NCBI GenBank assembly: GCA_020831485.1 | Contig: JAFIGG010000005.1 | Span: 32,718-96,717 of the forward strand | DNA: 64,000 bases | Direction: 5' to 3' | Source: Opitutales bacterium | GTDB taxonomy: Bacteria; Verrucomicrobiota; Verrucomicrobiia; Opitutales; Oceanipulchritudinaceae | In this document: positions 56,443-64,000 of the stretch, piece by piece | Numbering within the stretch: the stretch's first letter is position 1 | Layout: every line of letters begins with the position of its first letter | Notes under the pieces: generated by a model | What the model saw: the letters and a program-made list of their open reading frames with translations, nothing else | Database searches by the model: none | Told to the model about the DNA's origin: nothing | Program-made: the position numbers and the translations under genes

Positions 56443-57273
56443 CTATTGTCCCTGACGCACAAACTGAATCTGTTTCAGCTTTCGGCGTTCCGCTGTGTTT
56501 CGCAGCTGTGCGTGGGTGGGGTTGGTGAGTATAATCTGTTGATCTTCCATGCCTAAGATTCCGTCAACATATTTTGCCGCCGAGCAGGGGCGCAGTCCGA
56601 AAACCCGCACCATTTCAGCCATCCATTCTGGGAAGCGGTTGGTGAATTTTAATTCGAGCACAACTGCATTCCCAAACACGGAAATAGCTTCTTCGCTCAA
56701 TTGGGTACACAGTGAGCTTCTGGTTTCTGGGCAGCTCCGGACCTGTCGATCCATGGTGACGCGGATCCGGGTGTCCCCCAGTCCGTGCCATGCCTCGCGA
56801 CGGTAGCGAACGTGGGCCACCGGTCGGGCCCTGAGGCTATTGACCTGCTGACAAAAGTCGTGTAGAGCACGCTCTTCTGCAGGTCTTCCGTCGTAAGCCA
56901 AGTCGGTCCGAGAAGGCAGGCGGCCTGCCAGAATCTCGCTGGCCGAACTCCGTCGCACCGGGCAGCGCTCTTTGAAGATGGTATTGTCCTCCCTGCGCTT
57001 GATTTCAAAAAACACCGGCCTGTCCGGATCGTCTTCGTAGTAGCGGACGCGCAACTTGAAGCGGTTCCGGTCGCCGTTGATCGTGCTTTGGTGAAGTGTC
57101 AGGTCGGGCGAGTCCAGATACAGGCTGTGGACGGAATAAGACCGGTCTGGCTGCAGTGCTCCATAGGCATCCAGCTCAAGGTAAGGTCGTAAGAAATCGC
57201 GGATATTGCTGGTCCGCGCTTCATCGAGAATGTACTTGAGCTCAAAGCGCTGCCTCTGGAACGGGGACACCAT
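56443..57273 (-). CDS. VTC-domain polyphosphate polymerase-like protein
   Basis: A 276-residue cytosolic protein of the VTC/CYTH-like tunnel family, related to yeast Vtc4. Conserved basic/acidic tunnel residues appear in RFELKYILDE, FKLRVRYYEDD, FFEIKRREDN, RVTMDRQVR and VVLELKFTNRFPEW. Such domains bind or polymerise polyphosphate. It lacks a membrane anchor and probably relies on the neighbouring DUF4956 protein. It begins two bases after the outer-membrane protein gene, so both are one transcript. Confidence 0.88.
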   Translation of the reverse strand: MVSPFQRQRFELKYILDEARTSNIRDFLRPYLELDAYGALQPDRSYSVHSLYLDSPDLTLHQSTINGDRNRFKLRVRYYEDDPDRPVFFEIKRREDNTIFKERCPVRRSSASEILAGRLPSRTDLAYDGRPAEERALHDFCQQVNSLRARPVAHVRYRREAWHGLGDTRIRVTMDRQVRSCPETRSSLCTQLSEEAISVFGNAVVLELKFTNRFPEWMAEMVRVFGLRPCSAAKYVDGILGMEDQQIILTNPTHAQLRNTAERRKLKQIQFVRQGQ

Positions 57274-57275
57274 GC

Positions 57276-57746
57276 TCAGTTGAAATAAAACCGGAACCCA
57301 ATGGATCCACTGATCACGACCCTTGAATCAGGGCTGAGGTCAACAATTGGAGCCACTTCGGCAAAGATCTCAATCGGATTGTCCGGGATGTGGTAGGCAA
57401 TGCCGATGGGGGCACGGAAACCAAAACGATCTTTGTGGCCGCTGCGGGCCTTGTAGCGAACTCCTGCGCCGATGTAGAGGGCCATGGCACCGCGGTCTGT
57501 ATGGAGCAGTTCGAAATCGTGGAACAGGTAGCTGGCGTGCACGTGCAGGGAAGACTTTCCTTCGAAGGACCAGGCAACCGCCGCGTCCAGTGCCCGGTCG
57601 TCGCTCAGCCAGGTCTTGAGGCTTAGGCCGGTGGGTTCTCCGGCTATAACACCGACGCCCCATTGATTCTGCTGAACCGTGCTTGGCTGAGCGATTGCAG
57701 CAGTCGTCAGACAGATAAAGGAAATGAGAGTAAGAAGCTTTTTCAT
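57276..57746 (-). CDS. Small outer-membrane beta-barrel protein
   Basis: A 156-residue protein starting MKKLLTLISFICLTTAAIAQ, a clear signal peptide. The mature part alternates hydrophobic residues and ends in an aromatic (GSIGFRFYFN), as OmpA/OmpW-type eight-stranded barrels do. The segment GVGVIAGEPTGLSLKTWLS is the first strand pair. Function is unknown. As first gene of the VTC/DUF4956/HlyD operon it may provide the outer-membrane part of the module. The start at 57746 is chosen over 57794 because it gives the signal peptide. Confidence 0.7.
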   Translation of the reverse strand: MKKLLTLISFICLTTAAIAQPSTVQQNQWGVGVIAGEPTGLSLKTWLSDDRALDAAVAWSFEGKSSLHVHASYLFHDFELLHTDRGAMALYIGAGVRYKARSGHKDRFGFRAPIGIAYHIPDNPIEIFAEVAPIVDLSPDSRVVISGSIGFRFYFN

Positions 57747-57821
57747 GGGCTGAAGAAAGTGAATGACCCGGCTTGAGTCAATCCCCGGAAACACTGTGGT
57801 GGATATACTTAAAAAGCTGTA

Positions 57822-57842
57822 AATTAAGCTTAAAGCTTAATT
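57822..57842. promoter_or_regulatory. 21-bp palindrome upstream of the VTC operon
   Basis: AATTAAGCTT, A, AAGCTTAATT: perfect 10-base arms around one base. It lies 76 bases before the outer-membrane protein start and 25 bases before the SatD-like remnant on the other strand. It looks like a dimeric repressor site or an imperfect hairpin terminator; no factor can be assigned. Confidence 0.5.
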
Positions 57843-57866
57843 ATGTTTCTGAAGCACTAAACGATT

Positions 57867-58004
57867 ATGGGCGACAAACATTACCTTTTCCTCATCGGCG
57901 ATCTCGTCGATTCGAAGAAGGTTTCCGGGCGAAATGCTTTTCAAAAAGCAGCTGCAGCGGATCCGATTTGCCATAGCGTCGGACCTGCCTTCCATCGGGC
58001 ATAG
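57867..58004 (+). pseudogene. SatD-like gene remnant
   Basis: An open frame of 45 residues beginning MGDKHYLFLIGDLVDSKKVS, which resembles the N-terminus of SatD-family proteins (IGDIVDSxK). After GRNAFQKA the frame becomes unlike the family, and an adjacent frame continues KKQLQRIRFAIASDLPSIG from the A-run at about 57943-57947 before stopping. I read it as a SatD-like gene disabled by a frameshift and deletion. It is weakly supported. Confidence 0.4.
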
Positions 58005-58009
58005 AAGTC

Positions 58010-58303
58010 CATTCAGCAACTAGGAAAAAAAGGGGGCGCCAGGATTGGCCGGGAGAAGCACCAACCTACTCGCACTTCGAGTATGAGGTCGGTCCACGCT
58101 TTGCCTTGCGTGAGGATTCGGAGCGGGCTGGGGCCGGCAGTGTCACTTTTGAGATCGAAGACGTCAAGGGCCTCTGGGCCAAGGTTGAAGGCGCGGATGC
58201 CGTTCAGGAGGAGCTTTATGGCTCCTGCGCCGGTTTCAAAAAGTTTGTGATGCGGGATCCGGATGGCAACGAGCTGATCCTTCAGGGAAAACGCACAAAG
58301 TGA
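58010..58303 (+). pseudogene. Glyoxalase/VOC family C-terminal fragment
   Basis: The frame running through TTG 58106 to 58303 encodes YSHFEYEVGPRFALREDSER and then VTFEIEDVKGLWAKVEGADA, ending FVMRDPDGNELILQGKRTK. This is the C-terminal half of a VOC (glyoxalase/bleomycin-resistance) domain. The N-terminal strand-helix repeat is missing and no good start codon precedes it; the sequence fuses into the SatD-like remnant. It probably marks a deletion that joined two genes. Confidence 0.55.
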
Positions 58304-58362
58304 ATGGCGGCAAATGCGCCTGACGCCTTGCGTTCGCATTGCCTTTCTGTTGTAGTGGTTAC

Positions 58363-59751
58363 GTGAAAGATTTGCTCGATGAAATCTCCCAGTCTGTTAC
58401 CAGGCTTTATCACGCAGCGCTCGATCCAGTGGAACGAAAGTTCGCATTTGAGCAACGTCCCTCGGATGGCGAGATAGCGGGCGGGCCTCTTGTTCTGATC
58501 GTTGGAAATCATTCCTCCGGCAAATCGACCTTTCTCAACCACATTCTGGGCGAGGCGATCCAACGGACCGGGATGGCTCCGACGGATGATAGTTTCACCA
58601 TCCTCCGGCACGGCGAGAAGAGGGAGGATCGGGACGGAAACGCCATCGTGACCAACCCGGAGCTGCCTTTTTCTTCACTCAAACAGTTTGGCCAGGATTT
58701 CCTCTCCCATTTTCGCATGCGACTCTTGCCGATGCCGATCCTGAAAGACGTGACCCTGGTGGACACGCCGGGCATGATCGACGCTGCCGATCCGAATGCT
58801 GGGCGGGGGTACGATTTCGAGGCGGCGGTCCGCTGGTTTGCCAATCGGGCGGATGTCGTCCTGATTTTCTTCGACCCGGACCGACCGGGAACCACGGCCG
58901 AGTCCCTCACCGTCTTGACCCGTTCCCTTAAAGGAATGGACCACAAGGTGATGGTCGTGATGAACAAAATGGACCAGTTCCGCAGTATGCGCGACTTTGC
59001 CCGTTGTTACGGCACGCTCTGCTGGAACCTCGGCAAGGTTATCCGGAAGAAGGACATCCCGCAGATTTATACCACCTACGTCCCGGTCGAGGGCGCAGCG
59101 GAAGCGGTGCTTCCGCTGGACGACTTTTCCGTCGCGCGCGAGGAGTTAATCGACCAGATTCGCCGGGCACCGATTCGCCGGGTCGATAATATGATTACCC
59201 ACGCCGCGCGCCACTGCGAACACCTGCGAATGCACGCCCGCGTCGTGGATGGCGCCGTCGCCCGTCTGAAAAGGGGCCGCAAGCGGTGGACGGCTGTGTC
59301 CGCCTTGCTCGTCATTGCCGCGGCGGGCAGCGCCTACTATTTTTTTCAGGCGGAAAACTGGATGGGCGTGGCGATCAGCACGGTCGCCGCCATCGCGGTC
59401 GCGGTGGGCGGATACTTCGGCGCCCGGGAAATGGGAAAACGCAATGAGCGAAAAATCATTAACAACCTCGATGACATTTTTGAGGAGCTTTACCGGCGCG
59501 AACTGGTTGTTGAAAATCGCCCGGAAGACCTTTTGCGCCTGTGGGATGAAGTAAAGGCAGTGACGGTGCGAACCCTTCAACACCTCGGTTTGAAAGCAAT
59601 GCCCCGGATGAAAAATCGGGAGCTCAAACGCCTGAATAACGTCCTGCAAAAAGACATTCCGGAAATACGCTCCCGCCTCCACCGAGTCCTCGAAACCCAA
59701 GGCGAGGCCCCATTCAAAGCCGGCGCGGATGTGTCTTCTGGAAGAGGGTGA
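58363..59751 (+). CDS. Dynamin/EHD-like GTPase with membrane anchor
   Basis: A 462-residue GTPase. P-loop GNHSSGKST (G1), DTPGMID (G3) and VVMNKMDQF (G4) are intact. The sequence around APTDDSFTILRHGEK, where G2 Thr lies, resembles EHD/dynamin-family proteins. Two adjacent hydrophobic helices at about 308-355 (WTAVSALLVIAAAGSAYYFF and ISTVAAIAVAVGGYFG) form a hairpin anchor; the rest is helical. It could remodel membrane or act in envelope stress. GTG 58363 (MKDLLDEI) is preferred over TTG 58339. No partner gene is adjacent. Confidence 0.8.
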   Translation: MKDLLDEISQSVTRLYHAALDPVERKFAFEQRPSDGEIAGGPLVLIVGNHSSGKSTFLNHILGEAIQRTGMAPTDDSFTILRHGEKREDRDGNAIVTNPELPFSSLKQFGQDFLSHFRMRLLPMPILKDVTLVDTPGMIDAADPNAGRGYDFEAAVRWFANRADVVLIFFDPDRPGTTAESLTVLTRSLKGMDHKVMVVMNKMDQFRSMRDFARCYGTLCWNLGKVIRKKDIPQIYTTYVPVEGAAEAVLPLDDFSVAREELIDQIRRAPIRRVDNMITHAARHCEHLRMHARVVDGAVARLKRGRKRWTAVSALLVIAAAGSAYYFFQAENWMGVAISTVAAIAVAVGGYFGAREMGKRNERKIINNLDDIFEELYRRELVVENRPEDLLRLWDEVKAVTVRTLQHLGLKAMPRMKNRELKRLNNVLQKDIPEIRSRLHRVLETQGEAPFKAGADVSSGRG

Positions 59752-59774
59752 AAAAATTTAATGGTCGCACCAGT

Positions 59775-59936
59775 AGGTCGCGTCTGGAAATAAAGAGTCT
59801 CGTATGCCAGTGAACAATAGTAGTGGGTGGCGGACGGGCGATAGCCCTTCGGGGATCGATGCAGCCAGACCCTACCCCGAGGCGCTGTCGCACACCCGCC
59901 ACTCAGGGCGATTTGGAGAATTTCCAGACGCGACCT
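59775..59936. repeat. 162-bp element bounded by 17-bp perfect inverted repeats
   Basis: AGGTCGCGTCTGGAAAT (59775-59791) is repeated in perfect inverse at 59920-59936. The interior holds GTGGCGG (59827-59833) paired with CCGCCAC (59896-59902), GGGC GATA GCCC (about 59836-59847) and CCTTCGGGG/CCCCGAGG (59846-59854, 59875-59882). GTAG precedes the left arm (59773-59776) as in REP units. Both a structured RNA and a small non-autonomous mobile element would fit. No clear target-site duplication is seen. Confidence 0.7.
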
Positions 59937-59943
59937 GGGCACG

Positions 59944-61497
59944 TCAGAATATGAAAAGCCCAGCCAGCACGCCAATGATGCCGATGATCGCAATGCTGTA
60001 GACAACCGCGCGATTCATATCGCCACCGCGCTCCATCGCCTGGCCAAACATGAAGAATACGATGGGGTGCACCAGGAAGGGCATGGCGAAGACAAACGCG
60101 ATCATGCCGGCCGCGGCTTCGCCGGCCATGCCTTCCTGAATCGCGGCAAAGAGGCCAAAGTGGGACAGGGAGGAGCTGGTCGCCATCAGGGCATTGTCGA
60201 TCGACATGCCGGAAGCTGCCAGCAGGATCAGGCCGCCGAACACAGCGGTGAGCTGCCAGCCAAAGGAAAACTGCATCAGGGCTTTGACTTCTGCGCGGTC
60301 GACGCCAGCCGCACGGCGCAGTTGCAGCAGGGACCACAGGGTCAGGCCAACACCGACCGCCGCGACAATCAGCGATGGAGCCCAGAGCAGGCCGCCGCGG
60401 TCGATGCTCAGGGCGAGGATCGAAAACACAAAGATGTGCCCGAAAAAGGGAATATTGATCATGATCGGTGCGCGCTTGGCGGCCCCGTCGCCGAGGTCTC
60501 CGGCCGTGCAGGCACCGGTCAAGCCTGCGTGAGACAAGCCTCCGGCCATTGCCGGTCCAAGGTTGTGCGTGCTGGCGGTTTTCCCGACCCACATCAACAG
60601 CGCTATGCCACCGAACATCCACAGGATCTGGCCAAAGAAGCCGTAGGCGAGCACCGCGTTCATACCGGTCAGACCAAAGGCTTCGCCGATCCGCGAACCA
60701 CCGATCACAAAGTTGGCCGAAAGAACCACGGGGATGCCCGCAAACAGCAGGCAGCGAATCGCCGGGCCGTGCACCCAACGGTAGAACACCGCTCCCAGAC
60801 CGGCGGCGATCAGCATGACAAAAAAGATCTGCGGCAGGGCGATTGTCGGCCGCACCGCCATGGCGATGGTGTAACCGAGCAGCAGAACCCCGGTGACCAC
60901 CAGCATTTCAATGAAGCCCTTGCGCAGGTAAACGCGCTTGTTCTGGATAGTCGCCTTGTGGTCGATCAGGATCACGGCAATCACCAGACCCATATAGGCA
61001 ATCAAAGGGTAGTAGCGTCCGAGCGAAGTGTCCGGCGTCGTTCCCAGCAAAACCCGCGTCAATGCCTCAATGCCTAGCAAGAGCACAAAGGCGCGGCCGA
61101 TGAAAATGACCTGGGTGCGGCCTGTGCCGAAAAAGGACTCTTCTGTGGCATAAACCACGCTCTCGTCTGCCGGAACCTCAACCTTGGAAAAGATGCGCCG
61201 CAATTGCTGTCCACCGACAAAAAACGAAGCCGCCAGGGCAATGATCGTTGACTGCGCAATCATGCCCAGCATCGGGAAATCCCGCAGCCCCGGTTCGGAA
61301 ACGCCGGTCAGGACCAGTAGATAACCCATCAGCAAGCCGAAGATGACAATGATCAGGATCGCAGAATAGCGTGTTCCCGCAACCACCGCCCGGGCGACCA
61401 GGACCATGGGGATTACGAAAAACAGGGTCAGCCAGAATTGATTGAACAAGTGCTGGTGGGCGATCTCCTGCATCAGCTGAAGGGCGAGTGTCGTCAT
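59944..61497 (-). CDS. Unknown polytopic membrane protein
   Basis: A 517-residue inner-membrane protein with about 13-14 hydrophobic segments and short loops, typical of a secondary transporter. I do not recognise a family with confidence. A polar segment (SHAGLTGACTAGDLGDGAAK) between helices looks functional, and HNLGPAMAGGL precedes it. The N-terminal third has a charged loop (VEVPADESVVYATEESFFGT). It is divergent from katG with 287 bases between, which suggests shared control but no established link. Confidence 0.6.
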   Translation of the reverse strand: MTTLALQLMQEIAHQHLFNQFWLTLFFVIPMVLVARAVVAGTRYSAILIIVIFGLLMGYLLVLTGVSEPGLRDFPMLGMIAQSTIIALAASFFVGGQQLRRIFSKVEVPADESVVYATEESFFGTGRTQVIFIGRAFVLLLGIEALTRVLLGTTPDTSLGRYYPLIAYMGLVIAVILIDHKATIQNKRVYLRKGFIEMLVVTGVLLLGYTIAMAVRPTIALPQIFFVMLIAAGLGAVFYRWVHGPAIRCLLFAGIPVVLSANFVIGGSRIGEAFGLTGMNAVLAYGFFGQILWMFGGIALLMWVGKTASTHNLGPAMAGGLSHAGLTGACTAGDLGDGAAKRAPIMINIPFFGHIFVFSILALSIDRGGLLWAPSLIVAAVGVGLTLWSLLQLRRAAGVDRAEVKALMQFSFGWQLTAVFGGLILLAASGMSIDNALMATSSSLSHFGLFAAIQEGMAGEAAAGMIAFVFAMPFLVHPIVFFMFGQAMERGGDMNRAVVYSIAIIGIIGVLAGLFIF

Positions 61498-61658
61498 GCG
61501 GATTCCTTATTCGGGGTTCGGGACGACACCATAGCATAAATAAGTCGAAGCCTTGTCCATACCTAAGCATGCCCCCGCTTAACTGATACACTGTGGCTAA
61601 TGGATCTTATAAGTCTCGGCATAAAACTTTTCTTGAAGCTGCAGCCAATGGAGATAGG

Positions 61659-61673
61659 TTCTAATAATTTTCA
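61659..61673 (+). promoter_or_regulatory. PerR/Fur-like box upstream of katG
   Basis: TTCTAATAATTTTCA matches the B. subtilis PerR consensus (TTATAATNATTATAA) at 11 of 14 defined positions, and sits 112 bases before the katG start. AATTTTCAAAATT (61667-61679) next to it is itself a near-perfect palindrome. Match counted by eye; AT-rich sequence makes chance matches likely. Confidence 0.3.
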
Positions 61674-61730
61674 AAATTCCAAGGAAGCGGGTTGCGAAAT
61701 TCGAGTGGAGCCTTTTCGATACTCTCTTAA

Positions 61731-64000
<2,270 letters not shown>

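Noticed and set aside
59775..59936. Insertion sequence
   Set aside because: No transposase frame inside and no target-site duplication seen; listed as an uncertain structured element instead.

Overview
The window (about 57% G+C by eye, protein-dense, both strands used) looks like a chromosomal segment of a Gram-negative Verrucomicrobiota bacterium, most likely a marine Opitutae/Puniceicoccales-type organism. This is inferred from the mix of families (P1-family peptidase beside NhaC, DUF3568 lipoprotein, DUF2851, PL11 rhamnogalacturonan lyase, Na+/solute symporter, a subtilisin with a C-terminal calcium-binding repeat, weak Shine-Dalgarno sites) and not from any database search. There is no rRNA, CRISPR array, prophage or complete insertion sequence. 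One tRNA gene, tRNA-Ser(GGA), lies at 26923-27012.

Layout. 1-9602 (+): DUF2851 protein, ClpB, then an envelope polysaccharide group (CapD/WbpM-type dehydratase, O-antigen ligase/polymerase, MsbA-like ABC exporter) and a 57-residue membrane protein. 9710-11077 (-): PfkB-family kinase behind a DUF6941-like protein. 11164-13364 (+): MscS channel coupled to a Trp-rich repeat protein. 13394-15688 (-): MoeB-rhodanese, LexA with an apparent operator, DUF3568 lipoprotein. 15829-18897 (+): P1 peptidase, NhaC, lipoprotein. 18952-20466 (-): GcvT and an ErpA/IscA-type Fe-S carrier. 20595-26846 (+): isochorismatase-like hydrolase, PL11 lyase, a coupled amidoligase/glutamine-amidotransferase pair, and an SSS symporter. 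26923-36180 (-): tRNA-Ser, a GH32/43-like propeller protein, HflC and HflK, a 1362-residue subtilase, UvrC.

36232-44498 (+): a housekeeping run of CinA, HolA, Mpl, Uup, then GrpE, DnaJ, PurN. 44612-49251 (-): PNPase, S15, FolE2, peptide deformylase, with structured RNA between rpsO and pnp and ahead of rpsO. 49342-52376 (+): an unrecognised two-gene membrane system that looks like an ExbB/MotA-type channel plus a coiled-coil partner. 52368-54354 (-): acetyltransferase and beta-CASP nuclease. 54611-57746 (-): a four-gene module of outer-membrane protein, VTC-domain protein, DUF4956 protein and HlyD adaptor, the last one frameshifted. 57867-58303 holds gene remnants. 58363-59751 (+): dynamin/EHD-like GTPase. 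59944-61497 (-): an unknown polytopic membrane protein. 61785-64000 (+): KatG, cut by the window end.

The most notable non-coding signals are REP-type palindromes with a GTAG foot (a head-to-head pair at 41905-41990, and a 34-base identical inverted copy at 37-70), a 17-bp perfect inverted repeat enclosing a structured 162-bp element (59775-59936), a possible pseudoknot leader ahead of rpsO, an RNase III-like hairpin ahead of pnp, and a hairpin that buries the capD start codon. The most interesting protein-level candidate is the two-gene membrane system at 49342-52376.
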